A DNA stretch of 64,000 nucleotides. It comes from Gammaproteobacteria bacterium (lineage in GTDB: Bacteria; Pseudomonadota; Gammaproteobacteria; Pseudomonadales; Cellvibrionaceae). Shown piece after piece: positions 36,947 to 47,737 of the stretch. The stretch is from NCBI GenBank assembly GCA_021151625.1, contig JAGKWY010000027.1, forward strand, positions 1 to 64,000, in the 5' to 3' direction. Under the pieces are notes generated by a model. It searched no databases. It saw only the letters and a program-made list of their open reading frames with translations, and was not told the DNA's origin. Both the position numbers and the translations under genes were made by a program. Each line of letters begins with the position of its first letter. Within the stretch, counting starts at the first letter, position 1.

Positions 36947-37377
36947 TTAATTATCTTCTTCCTTCATAGAAATCAAATAATAGATAGCTGCGCCAATCAA
37001 ACCGCTATAAATGCACAGTCTATGAAGTGCCTCTACCGATATGTATTGATAGAGGCCATTTAATAGCGAGAACGGATAGGCTGGCTGTATATCAGCGTGC
37101 ATTATATTTTTCCTGCATTCGCCGTTGGGATTTCAAACAGTCTAAGCCCAAACTCGGATAAATATTTTCCTGTTATTACTGCAATTATAGCGATCAGGCT
37201 TGCTCCTAAATAGGTATGCGTAAAGCCGTGAATATGCCCCTCACCTTTGATCATTACAATTAATGGTTGAATATCCATCAGTATCTGAGACCAACCAAAA
37301 ACCATCAAGCTAAAGCGGTTTTGCAATGCCGACTTTATAAAAAGACCTGGTCCCATGTGCAGTGGTGTAAATGGCAT
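36947..37377 (-). pseudogene. Small conserved membrane protein split by a missing segment
   Basis: From ATG 37377 the frame reads MPFTPLHMGPGLFIKSAL..., a conserved integral-membrane family, and stops at 37102 after 91 residues (…GLRLFEIPTANAGKI). A second frame, starting at ATG 37102 and overlapping the stop (TAATG), gives 51 residues, HADIQPAYPFSLLNG...ISVEALHRLCIYSG, which look like the C-terminus of the same protein. A span expected between them (I recall a WxxxSxxxGxxSHxxLDS-type segment before MHADIQP) is absent. I take this as one gene broken by a deletion with frame change. The family name is not known to me. Confidence 0.6.
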
Positions 37378-37394
37378 GCGTTATTACCCAAAAT

Positions 37395-38078
37395 TCAGTT
37401 GTGGATTTCGCTGCTTATTTTTTCTGGAAGTAATGTAAAAATCCTAAAGTAAAATATCGTTAGTAATAGAGCTAGAAAGGACTGTGCTAACTGATACAAC
37501 GAAGTTGAAACAGGATTCCATAATTCCATGCTGGAAATGAATTGTTTGACTATGTATAAAGGAATGTTGGTTATTAACCATATGATGGCAAGGCCAGAGA
37601 ATATTACCCATTGATATTCTCTGGTCGCATTCCAACTCAGTTTAAGTGCTTCAATTGGGGATTTGTTATATAAAATGCAATAAAACTCCGAGAATGAGGT
37701 TCTCACCATCACAATTAGCGCAGGAATGACAAGCAGAGCAAATCCAGTAATTAAAGCAATTGTTGTCATGATATAGAGCCCTGCAAGCGGAACCCACAAC
37801 CTGAGTGCCAGTCGGTAATATTGTCCTTTGTGTAAGGCAGCTCCACTTAATGCGGACGATATATAAAGAATAAGTACACTTTGGAAAAGTGGAAATGCTA
37901 ATGCATAGGGGATTGCGGCTAAGTATCTGATGTACTTAATATCTTGAAAGTAATAGGTGGCTAATGCAAAGAAAATGCTAACCGGGATCAGTATTGGAAT
38001 AATTAGAATAGCTAATGCAGTCAGGTGGTTTTTGAAAAAGCGACAGCTATCAGTAACAAATGTAAATGTATTGTTCAT
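37395..38078 (-). CDS. YciC-like multi-pass membrane protein
   Basis: 227 residues with about six hydrophobic spans and short polar loops. The order of spans and the pattern VPLAGLYIMTTIALITGFALLVIPALIVMVRTSF, followed by SPIEALKLSWNATREYQW, resemble the UPF0259/YciC family and related glycerophosphoryl-diester-phosphodiesterase membrane domains. The function is unknown. It is a lone leftward gene with base composition somewhat AT-richer than its neighbours, and no clear partner. Confidence 0.6.
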   Translation of the reverse strand: MNNTFTFVTDSCRFFKNHLTALAILIIPILIPVSIFFALATYYFQDIKYIRYLAAIPYALAFPLFQSVLILYISSALSGAALHKGQYYRLALRLWVPLAGLYIMTTIALITGFALLVIPALIVMVRTSFSEFYCILYNKSPIEALKLSWNATREYQWVIFSGLAIIWLITNIPLYIVKQFISSMELWNPVSTSLYQLAQSFLALLLTIFYFRIFTLLPEKISSEIHN

Positions 38079-38147
38079 TTCTTCTTAATGGTCTTAATTT
38101 CTGTTAATCATGAGTGGGTATTGATTGTACCTACATTAAATGCTGTG

Positions 38148-39533
38148 CTACAAAACCCCCGCACTTTTAATTTCCAAATAGGCATTGGCAACGCGTACAG
38201 CGAGTTGGTTTGCGGTGCAGTCTACGGCGTAGACTCCGGCGCTGGTGAGTTTTTTGTGGGATTCGCTGCGTTCGTGCAGGAAGCGGCGGACGCCGGCGTA
38301 GCTTAGGGCGTCGTCGAAGGTTTGTACGGATTGGTCATTGAGGTTGTCGAGGATTTGTTCGCGGATATTGGCGATCATTACCAGATGACGCTTCTTTAAT
38401 AGATTAGCGGCGAGTAATAATTCGCTGTTGTCTTCGTCGCGCGAGTTGGTGACTAGAATAATCAGCGAGCGTTTGGGTTGCAGTACGGATAATTTTTCAG
38501 CGGCGGTAATGTAGTCAGCGGTGGATTGGCTGGCTTGCAAATCGTAAATGCCATTGAGCAATACGCTCACACGCTCGGTGCCTTTTTGCGGCGGAATCCA
38601 GCGGTGCTTGTTGTTGGTGGCATTGGCATTGGCATTGGTGTTAGTGTCGCCGCCAAAACTCATCAGGCTAACACTGTCGCCCTGGCGCAGGGCAATATAA
38701 CTTACCAGCAGCATTGCATTTAAGGCGTGATCGAAATGGCTGAGTTCATCGTCTTTGGCACGCATGCGGTGACCGCTGTCGATCATCAGCACGATTTGTT
38801 GGTCGCGTTCGTCCTGATAATCACGCGCAATTAATTTTTGCCGGCGCGAGGTGGCCTTCCAATCCAGTTGGCGCAAACTGTCGCCCTGGCGATATTCGCG
38901 CAATTGATGAAACTCCATACCTTCACCGCGCCGTTGTTTTTTGCGAATGCCCATTTGGCTGGTGTGATTTTCGGTGGCGAGAATGGCGTAGTTGGCAATG
39001 GCCACAAAATCCGGAAATACTTTCGCATCGCTCGCCTTGCCGGTTTGGTAGCGAATATTCCACAGGCCGAGTGGACTGCTGAATTCAATATGGCTGGCTG
39101 CTAATTGCAGCGGACCGCGTTCCAGCGGGCGCAATAGGTATTCACTGCTGCTGGTTTTATTGGGTTGCAATTCAATGGTTAGGGGCAGGTGTTGATAATC
39201 GCTACTGCTCGGCACTCCATCGAATACGCGTATGCGGGTTGGTTGATGGAATTTATGGTGAATGCGCAGTTTGACCGGCGTCCATTTATCGACAGCGAGG
39301 TTGCCCGGTAATTCGCGTTCAATGTCTACCGGCGGCAAGCGGCGCGACAAAATAAAATCGAGCATAGCGATTAACAGCACCCCGAAAAATCCCCACTCCA
39401 GCCACTGGGACTGAAATTGGGTTTTAAAATAATGGGTGCTGAAACTGTTGGCAAAGATCAGCCCTGCTAATAATGCGAAAGCTACTATCAAGTGCGTGCT
39501 GGGAATCCATGTTCTGCGCATAAATTTTTCCAT
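38148..39533 (-). CDS. DUF58 domain protein
   Basis: 461 residues. Two N-terminal membrane spans (TWIPSTHLIVAFALLAGLIFA and WLEWGFFGVLLIAML) are followed by a beta-rich region and the DUF58 core: GEGMEFHQLREYRQGDSLRQLDWKATSRRQKL, then a VWA-like segment with QIVLMIDSGHRM. Such proteins occur downstream of MoxR ATPases in many bacteria and are thought to act with them as chaperone partners in the envelope. It is the last gene of the leftward cluster that starts at 45668. A 126-bp gap containing a hairpin repeat separates it from moxR. Confidence 0.87.
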   Translation of the reverse strand: MEKFMRRTWIPSTHLIVAFALLAGLIFANSFSTHYFKTQFQSQWLEWGFFGVLLIAMLDFILSRRLPPVDIERELPGNLAVDKWTPVKLRIHHKFHQPTRIRVFDGVPSSSDYQHLPLTIELQPNKTSSSEYLLRPLERGPLQLAASHIEFSSPLGLWNIRYQTGKASDAKVFPDFVAIANYAILATENHTSQMGIRKKQRRGEGMEFHQLREYRQGDSLRQLDWKATSRRQKLIARDYQDERDQQIVLMIDSGHRMRAKDDELSHFDHALNAMLLVSYIALRQGDSVSLMSFGGDTNTNANANATNNKHRWIPPQKGTERVSVLLNGIYDLQASQSTADYITAAEKLSVLQPKRSLIILVTNSRDEDNSELLLAANLLKKRHLVMIANIREQILDNLNDQSVQTFDDALSYAGVRRFLHERSESHKKLTSAGVYAVDCTANQLAVRVANAYLEIKSAGVL

Positions 39534-39561
39534 GCGATTATTCAGTTATTGCAAGGGAATC

Positions 39562-39648
39562 TGTCGGAAGTCGCTGCGCTCTTCCAACCTACTGGTGCGA
39601 TTTTTTTTTGCGGTTGTAGGTTGGAAAAGCCTAAGGCGCCTTCCGACA
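39562..39648. repeat. Long imperfect hairpin repeat between moxR and DUF58 genes
   Basis: Outer arms TGTCGGAAG (39562-39570) and CTTCCGACA (39640-39648) and inner arms TTCCAACCTAC (39582-39592) and GTAGGTTGGAA (39616-39626) form a nested stem, with a T9 run in the loop. It resembles REP-like dispersed repeats. Set inside an operon, it might affect mRNA stability or expression of the DUF58 gene. Confidence 0.7.
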
Positions 39649-39659
39649 TGGGCTAGGCA

Positions 39660-40669
39660 TTAATGGCGCGGAGCTTCCACCTGCAACAAAATATTATTCA
39701 GGATACGCTCGGCCGCTACGCCTTCAATCGCCAGTTCCGGCGCCAGTAAAATGCGATGGCGCAGTGCCGGGATAAACATTTTTTTCACATCATCGGGCGT
39801 GACAAAACTGTTGTTATTGATAAGTGCGTAAGCGCGCGCGGCAGAGAGCAGCGCAATACAGGCGCGCGGGCCGGCGCCGCGTGAAATGCCTGACCAGCTG
39901 CGTGTAGCACGTACCAGTTTCACTACGTATTGCAGGATTTGTTCATCCACGGTGATTTGCTCGGCAATTTTTTGCAAGCTGAGCACGTGGGCCGGTTTTA
40001 ATAGGGTGCGAATGTGTTCCAAACCAAAACCGCCTTGCGCCTGCGAACACACCTGGCGCAGCATAATTTGCTCATCGCTTTCACTCGGGTAATCGATAAT
40101 TACCTTCAACATAAAACGATCCAGCTCCGCTTCCGGTAGCGGATAAGTGCCTTCCTGTTCAATCGGATTTTGGGTAGCCAACACCATAAACGGTTCACCG
40201 GTTTTAAAAGATTGTCCTTCAATGGTGATTTGCCCTTCCTGCATCACTTCCAATAATGCCGCCTGGGTTTTGGCCGGTGCGCGGTTAATTTCGTCGGCAA
40301 GTAATAAGTTGGTAAATACCGGGCCGCGACGAATTTCAAATTCCTGTTTGGCCATATTAAACATGGCGTGACCGGTCACATCGCTGGGCATTAAATCCGG
40401 TGTGAATTGTACGCGCGAAAATTGCCCGCCAAAACATTTAGCCAGGCTGCGCACTAATAAGGTTTTACCCAGGCCGGGTACCCCTTCAATGAGTACATGA
40501 CCGCGTGCAATCAGGGCAATTAATACCTGTTCAATAATTGTGTCCTGGCCGATCAACACTTTTTTAATTTCGTTTAATAAATTATTGGCCACGGCACTTG
40601 CTTGCTGCAGGCGTGCCTGGGTGTTTTCCTCGATTTTTGGTTCTGTGCCTTCGGGCGTTACTGAATCAT

Positions 40670-40673
<4 letters not shown>
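39660..40673 (-). CDS. MoxR-type AAA+ ATPase
   Basis: 337 residues. Walker A is GVPGLGKTLL, Walker B is LLADEINRAPAKTQ, and sensor and arginine-finger segments follow (ATQNPIEQEGTYPLPEAELDRFM). The C-terminal lid has the SWSGISRGAGPRACIALLSAARAYAL pattern. MoxR ATPases act as chaperones for envelope or metalloenzyme complexes. The N-terminal 30 residues are a variable acidic tail. It overlaps the DUF4350 gene by four bases, so they are translationally coupled. Confidence 0.93.
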
Positions 40674-42315
<1,642 letters not shown>

Positions 42316-42319
<4 letters not shown>

Positions 42320-43992
42320 TTCACACCTCCCGCTGTGGTATTGCTGGCCTGGTGTAACCAACTGCTATTCCAGCTGTCGCACAGTTGTTCTGCCAGTTGC
42401 GCTTCTGGTGTCACATGGCCATAGGCCAGCTGTTGCCAAATGCGTGTGAGGCGGGCGAAGTAATCGATGCGAGTGTCCTGTTGCGCGCGTGTGCTGAGGT
42501 TTTTAGTTTGTGCAAAATAATTGCGTACTAACTGCACGCATTCACCTTCGGTGTGGCCATCGTGAATATCCACGCCCTGGTGAATTAATTGAAACAGGCT
42601 GGCGCGATAGAGCAGGGCGAGCGCGGCGCGGGTGTCGCCGCTGCGCAATAAATTCAATGCGCTTGCGCTAACGTTGTCTGGCAGTGATTCACGGGTGACC
42701 TCCATGCCAAACAGAGTCACTGGTTTGCTGCGTACAACAGGTTGCGGTGCTATGCGAACAAATTGTGCTGCCAGCCAGTGGCGATAGCGATACACCAGCA
42801 GGCCGATCAGTGCCAGTACCGCCAGCCACAATAAAATTTCCAGCAAACTGGCTGCGGCAACAAAACCTTTAAAGTCACGCAGTGAGTCAAAGAATTTATC
42901 CCAGAACTCCTCATCGACATCATCTTCCTCATCATTTTTTTTGAGGCGACGCTGTATTTCCTTGCGCGAAAATTCGCTCTGTTGCATTACTTCTTTAATG
43001 CCCTGCTGTGCGCTGTCGCGAGTCAGTTCCTGGTAATCGCCTAAGGGTAAGTCTGCAACAGGTTCACCCTTGTATTCGTCTGGTTTTTTATCCTGAGGCA
43101 GTTGTTCTTTTGATTCGTTGTCAGTCGATTCAATTTGTGCGGTCTGTTGTTCTGCCGCCGGCTGCGCATCAGCATAAGCCTTAGTAGGCGCGTCGGCGAA
43201 AAATGCACTTAGCCCAATTAACAGCGCTCCGATTACCGGAACAACCGCTGGTGCGCGGCGTTTATTAACTATGCGACGAAAAGCAATATCTATATCCCAG
43301 GCTTCCAGTTTGATGCGGCGATTTAAATAGAGTGAAAAACCGCAGGCGGCGTAAAAGGGTGCAGTTAATGCCAGTGCGCAATACCACAGCACAATTTGCA
43401 ATTCGATTAATTCGGATGATTCGCTATCAAAAAATAATCCAACCCATTCGATATTTAATTCGCGCGGAATAAAAGCCCAGATAAGGGTGATCAAACCTAT
43501 CCACAAACTTATTTCCAGCAACAGGCCGAGCACACTGATCCAGCCGGCGGGTGCAGAATCTTCACGGTGCAAAATGGCCAAGCGATCCTGACGGCGCGCT
43601 GCGCGCAGGCCTTCCAGTTGTAACACGGGTAAATCCATGGAGCGTGTGGGGCTGAAGCGTCGCCAACTTAAACTCAGGAAAATTTGCGTGAGTGCCTGTT
43701 GGGGAAAGTGCTGCAAAGTGCTGCGTGTTGAGGGTAAATCGTTAAACACTGCATGGCTGAGGATATACAACAGCGGGCGCTCGTAAATTGGCTTTAGCCA
43801 CCAGATAAGCAATCCGCTGATCCACCATTTTTCAGTGGGAATCAGCAGTGCAATTAATAACACTGGCGCGCTGACTATCAACCAGACTTTCATTAATGAC
43901 CACCACCAGCGACGCGCCATTAACAAACCTAAATCCAGGGCTTCCCAGGCAGTGCGCGGGCGAATTTCAAGCGTGATCTGATCCAGCTTCAT
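42316..43992 (-). CDS. DUF4129 domain membrane protein
   Basis: 558 residues. Four to five membrane spans occupy the N-terminal half (VWLIVSAPVLLIALLI..., FYAACGFSLYL..., PVIGALLIGLSAFFA). A charged region rich in Gln, Glu and Lys (about 275-370) precedes one more span (LLEILLWLAVLALIGLLVY) and the C-terminal DUF4129 segment with SALNLLRSGDTRAALALLYRASL and DGHTEGECVQLVRNYF. Overlaps with both neighbours place it in the MoxR operon. The family role is unknown; the C-terminal region resembles a cytoplasmic helical regulator. Confidence 0.86.
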
Positions 43993-44978
43993 CCTTGACC
44001 TCGCTCGCCACGCAAACCTCGTCCGCTAAACACCAGGTAGCCAATCACCAGCGCCCATAAAAATCCGCCGACCAAATATTTTTGCCAGGGCATTAAAATA
44101 TTATTCGATGACCAGAAGGCTTCGATGAATGCAGCAATCACCAACATGATGATAACGCCATAGACTAATTTAATGGCAATTGCGCTGGCACGTTTGAGCG
44201 ATTCGGTGCGTGAGATATTTCCCGGCGCCAGCAGTGCATAGCCGAGTTTTAACCCGGCAGCACCGGCGATGCAAATTGCTGTTAATTCAAAACTGCCGTG
44301 GCCCACCACGAAGGTAAAAAAAGTTTCGGTAAATTGCGCGTTGGTTAAGTGGCCGGCGACAGCGCCCATTGATAAACCGTTGTAGACCAGAAAGAAAATT
44401 GTACCCACGCCAAACAAAATGCCGGACGCAAAAGTTTGGAAGCTCACGCCGATATTATTGCGGATGTAAAAGCCGAACATTTCCACATTGGTATCGGATG
44501 CGCGCGCCGCACCTACAGTGCGATTGTGCGGGTCGTACATTTCTTCAAAGCTGCTCACCTGTTCGGGCGCGGTGATGGTGTACACCAAATCCGGCTGCCA
44601 CAAAATGGCGAGGTACACCAATAGCCCGGGAACATACAAGAGCGCTGTGGCCCACCAGATATAAGCCTGCTGCTCGCGTACCAGGCGCGGAAAGCCAGCG
44701 ACAATAAAGCTGATGAACTGCTGGAAAAAAGGTTGCTTGCGGCGATACAGCTGCTGATGCCCGCGCACTACCAAATCGCCGAGTTTATCCACCAGGTGGC
44801 TGGAGTAATGGCGATCTTTGGCGAGTGCATGGAAATGGCATAGACGGCGATAGCGGCTGGCAAAAGTCGCCAGTTCATTCCCCTTTAAGCGGCCATCGGC
44901 TTTTTCCAGCTCGATAATCTGGGTTTCCAGTAATTGCCAAAGCGGTTGGTAGAGTTGTTCGAATTGTCCTTGTTTCAT
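43989..44978 (-). CDS. SpoIIM-family (stage II sporulation protein M-like) membrane protein
   Basis: 329 residues. A cytoplasmic helical N-terminus (about 1-100) is followed by about six membrane spans. The family motif around FYIRNNIGVSFQTFASGILFGVGT and the FTFVVGHGSFELTAICIAGAAGL stretch are clear. Despite the name, such proteins are widespread in non-spore-forming Gram-negatives in MoxR clusters, and may form a pore or membrane-remodelling component. Its stop overlaps the DUF4129 start by four bases, and it lies 12 bp downstream of the RDD gene. Confidence 0.88.
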   Translation of the reverse strand: MKQGQFEQLYQPLWQLLETQIIELEKADGRLKGNELATFASRYRRLCHFHALAKDRHYSSHLVDKLGDLVVRGHQQLYRRKQPFFQQFISFIVAGFPRLVREQQAYIWWATALLYVPGLLVYLAILWQPDLVYTITAPEQVSSFEEMYDPHNRTVGAARASDTNVEMFGFYIRNNIGVSFQTFASGILFGVGTIFFLVYNGLSMGAVAGHLTNAQFTETFFTFVVGHGSFELTAICIAGAAGLKLGYALLAPGNISRTESLKRASAIAIKLVYGVIIMLVIAAFIEAFWSSNNILMPWQKYLVGGFLWALVIGYLVFSGRGLRGERGQG

Positions 44979-44990
44979 ATCGGTTCCGAG

Positions 44991-45668
44991 TTACTGCTTG
45001 CCAACCATGGTGTTGGCCATTTGTTTTATGGCGATCACCGGATCCTGGGCATTAATGATCGGTTGGAGAATGCTGGCCAGTTCGCTTTGGCGTTCTGCCG
45101 AAAGATTTTTGCTGCGCTCGGCAAAGGCGAGCAATGCGCGCTGCTCATCGGTAGAGAAATCGGCCGGCACTGGCAATTGCCCGCGCACTTCAAAACTGGG
45201 TTCGCGCAGTGGCGGCGCATCGTAAATCACCATGCTGCCAGCAGCTAAATCGCCCAGGCGTTTGAACTGGCGGTTGCACAGGCTGGTGATAATGCCGACG
45301 AGGTAGGCGAGGGGGAGGAAATCCACAAAGCGCAGCAAATTGCGCAACAGGGACGGGCCAAAGGTAATGGGTGTGCCATCGTCATTGACTACGCGAATGC
45401 CCATCCACTTTTTACCCGGGGTGCGGCCATTGCGCGTCACCTCAAAAAAGACCGGGTAAAACCACTCCAGCAGGAAAATTAAAATCAGCGCAATCCCGCT
45501 GCCCAGCTTGCCCAGTAGTGAAAATATTATGGCGATCACTATGGTGATGCCCATGCGGATCATCACATCTAGCAGCTGGGCGAGGGTGCGCGCACCAAAG
45601 CCCGCCGGCGTCAGCGGCAAGAGCGCGCCTTCCGGGGTTTCCAATGATTGACGGGTATCGAGTAACAA
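44991..45668 (-). CDS. RDD family membrane protein
   Basis: 225 residues starting at TTG 45668 behind a GGAAAAGG ribosome-binding region; no ATG fits, because the conserved opening LPLTPAGFGARTLAQLLDVMIR comes within 20 residues of it. Three membrane spans surround the RDD features (R in FGARTL, the GRTPGKKWMGIRVV motif, and FVDFLPLAYLVGI). The C-terminal tail (about 165-225) is helical and cytoplasmic. It is the first gene of the leftward RDD-SpoIIM-DUF4129-DUF4350-MoxR-DUF58 operon. The function of the set is unknown. Confidence 0.86.
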   Translation of the reverse strand: MLLDTRQSLETPEGALLPLTPAGFGARTLAQLLDVMIRMGITIVIAIIFSLLGKLGSGIALILIFLLEWFYPVFFEVTRNGRTPGKKWMGIRVVNDDGTPITFGPSLLRNLLRFVDFLPLAYLVGIITSLCNRQFKRLGDLAAGSMVIYDAPPLREPSFEVRGQLPVPADFSTDEQRALLAFAERSKNLSAERQSELASILQPIINAQDPVIAIKQMANTMVGKQ

Positions 45669-45740
45669 AACCTTTTCCTTTCCTGGATAGGGGGTAACCC
45701 CGGGGTGATGTCGTGCAAATTATTGTTTGGTTGTCCCAAA

Positions 45741-45827
45741 GATGGGGGCGAGGATAGCGGATAAGGTGGGGGATGGGTAGCTAAAGGCAGGGGTTTTTAG
45801 CTTGTAGATGGCGCTATCGCCCCCATC
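45741..45827. repeat. Inverted repeat between the RDD operon and the lip operon
   Basis: GATGGGGGCG (45741-45750) and CGCCCCCATC (45818-45827) are perfect reverse complements 67 bp apart, directly before the TATAAT at 45835. The stretch marks the right edge of the 17-kb block that splits dacA from DUF493-lipB-lipA. It could be a control site for the divergent operons or an old insertion boundary. Confidence 0.5.
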
Positions 45828-45834
45828 TAGGCGT

Positions 45835-45840
45835 TATAAT
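45835..45840 (+). promoter_or_regulatory. -10 element for the DUF493-lipB-lipA genes
   Basis: TATAAT, a consensus -10 hexamer 55 bp before the DUF493 start; a matching -35 is not clear. Three imperfect TATAGGTT/TACAGGTT repeats follow in the leader (45851-45890). Confidence 0.55.
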
Positions 45841-45894
45841 TTGCGCCTCATCTACAGGTTTCGTTTATAGGTTCCGTCTATAGGTTTTCAGGAT

Positions 45895-46167
45895 ATGTCC
45901 CAGCAACAACCCCCCAAAATTGAATTCCCCTGCGAAAACTACCCCATCAAGGTGATGGGTGATGCGGTCCCCGAACTGCATAGCTATGTGATTGAGATTA
46001 TGGAGCGCCATGCCCCCGGTTTTGATCAGGCGCGCATTACCGTTAAAGAGAGCAGTAAAGGCAGTTTCCGCTCGTTGACGGTATGGATTACTGCAACCGG
46101 GATTGAGCAACTTAGCGCCATTCACGATGACCTGCGCTTGAATCGCATCATTAAGATGGTGCTCTAA
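45895..46167 (+). CDS. DUF493 family protein (YbeD-like)
   Basis: 90-residue cytoplasmic protein of the YbeD family, a small ACT-like fold thought to be regulatory. It shows IEFPCENYPIKVMGDA near the start and SSKGSFRSLTVWITATG in the middle, both typical. It is one base upstream of lipB and so likely co-translated. The family normally sits between dacA and lipB; dacA is 17 kb away here. Confidence 0.92.
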   Translation: MSQQQPPKIEFPCENYPIKVMGDAVPELHSYVIEIMERHAPGFDQARITVKESSKGSFRSLTVWITATGIEQLSAIHDDLRLNRIIKMVL

Positions 46168-46168
46168 G

Positions 46169-46816
46169 TTGGCAGGCCTGACTCTGGAGGTCATCAACCT
46201 CGGCCAGCGCGATTACGCCAGCAGCTGGCAGGCGATGAGCGATTTCACCAATCAGCGCACTGCTGAAACCACGGATCAACTCTGGCTGGTGGAGCATCCA
46301 CCGGTATTTACCCAGGGCCAGGCGGGCAAGGCAGAGCATCTGTTGTTTCCGGGTGATATTCCTGTGGTGCAGACGGATCGCGGTGGTCAGGTGACCTATC
46401 ACGGCCCCGGCCAGCTGGTGGCTTATCCCTTACTGGATCTGCGTCGCCTCAACATTGGCGTACGCGAACTGGTCTCTCGCATTGAGCAAACCATAGTGGC
46501 AACCCTGGCTCATTACGGTATCGACTCTGCTGCAAAACCCGATGCGCCGGGTGTCTATGTGAATGGCGATAAAATTGCCTCGCTCGGTTTGCGTGTGCGG
46601 CGCGGTTGCAGCTTCCATGGGCTCGCCCTGAATGTGGATATGGATCTGGCGCCGTTCCAGCGCATCAACCCCTGTGGCTATCAGGGGTTGGCCATGACCC
46701 AGATACGCAATTTGGTACCTGAATGCCCCAGTTTGGCGCAGGTTCAACAGCAACTTGTTATGGAATTTGCGCGGAAATTAGGTTACGAAACCTGTACAAT
46801 GCGCGCCGTAGATTAA
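46169..46816 (+). CDS. lipB: Lipoyl(octanoyl) transferase
   Basis: 215 residues starting at TTG 46169; no ATG precedes the conserved region. LipB moves octanoate from acyl carrier protein to lipoyl domains. Motifs are WLVEHPPVFTQGQAGK, the catalytic-pocket TDRGGQVTYHGPGQLVAYPLLDL, KIASLGLRVRRGCSFHG (with the conserved Lys) and the late INPCGYQG with the catalytic Cys. The gene is complete. It precedes lipA, which is not. Confidence 0.93.
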   Translation: MAGLTLEVINLGQRDYASSWQAMSDFTNQRTAETTDQLWLVEHPPVFTQGQAGKAEHLLFPGDIPVVQTDRGGQVTYHGPGQLVAYPLLDLRRLNIGVRELVSRIEQTIVATLAHYGIDSAAKPDAPGVYVNGDKIASLGLRVRRGCSFHGLALNVDMDLAPFQRINPCGYQGLAMTQIRNLVPECPSLAQVQQQLVMEFARKLGYETCTMRAVD

Positions 46817-46831
46817 CGCCGCGAGCTTCCT

Positions 46832-47622
46832 ATGTCAGACCTTCCTCCCGTATCCACCTTTGTCCCTGAACTCCAACCGGTAAAGCCACCTTTATGATCA
46901 TGGGCGACATCTGTACCCGTCGTTGCCCTTTCTGCGATGTGGGCCACGGCAAACCCAATCCGCTTGATGTGGATGAGCCGCGCAAACTCGCTGAAGCCAT
47001 TGCGGAAATGCGTTTGAAATATGTGGTGATTACATCTGTAGATCGCGATGACCTGCGCGATGGCGGTGCCCAGCATTTTGCCGATTGTATTCGCGAAGCG
47101 CGCGAATTGAGTCCGAAACTGCAAGTGGAAGTACTGGTGCCGGATTTCCGTGGCCGCATGGAAATCGCATTGGATATTCTCGAAAAAGAAGCGCCCGATG
47201 TGTTCAACCACAATATGGAAACCGTCTCACGTTTGTATCGTCAGGCGCGCCCCGGCGCTAACTACGAGTGGTCGCTTGAATTGCTCAAGCAATACAAAGC
47301 GCGTCGCCCGGATGTATTAACCAAATCCGGTTTGATGGTTGGCCTGGGTGAAACTAAAGAAGAAATTATCGAAGTAATGAAACACATGCGTGAGCACGAC
47401 ATCGACATGCTCACCATCGGCCAATATTTGCAGCCCTCCAAAGATCACCTGCCGGTGCAGCGTTACGTGCACCCGGATGAGTTTGAGGAATACACCAAAC
47501 TCGCCGAAGAAATGGGTTTTAAACACGCCGCCTGCGGCCCGCTGGTGCGCTCTTCTTATCATGCGGATAAGCAAGCGCACGGCGAAGATGTGAAATGGTT
47601 TGGCGAAACCAAAAAAGCCTGA
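46832..47622 (+). pseudogene. lipA: Lipoyl synthase lacking its auxiliary-cluster segment
   Basis: LipA is a radical-SAM enzyme inserting two sulfurs into octanoyl groups. Here an ATG at 46832 opens a normal-looking LipA N-terminal tail (MSDLPPVSTFVPELQPVK), but the frame stops at 46897. The rest resumes in another frame at ATG 46894 with MIMGDICTRRCPFC, and runs to 47622 as a normal LipA (TSVDRDDLRDGGAQHFA, SGLMVGLGET, CGPLVRSSYHAD). The radical-SAM CxxxCxxC is present. Compared with E. coli LipA, about 65-70 residues are missing, including the CX4CX5C motif for the auxiliary, sulfur-donating cluster. The stop and restart overlap (ATGA), so the C-terminal part could be translated by coupling, but it should not be a working synthase. 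Pseudogene or assembly deletion. Confidence 0.8.
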
Positions 47623-47644
47623 TTGAATTTGTGAAATCAACGCT

Positions 47645-47673
47645 AAAAAACTCCCGCCAGTCGGGAGTTTTTT
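47645..47673 (+). terminator. Rho-independent terminator after lipA
   Basis: Arms AAAAAACTCCCG (47645-47656) and CGGGAGTTTTTT (47662-47673), loop of five. Strong intrinsic terminator 22 bp after the stop. Confidence 0.92.
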
Positions 47674-47737
47674 ATTCCCGGTTCAGGAAGATGAACTAGA
47701 GTAAATCCATCATTCATTGACGAATTAAGTTGTTATT

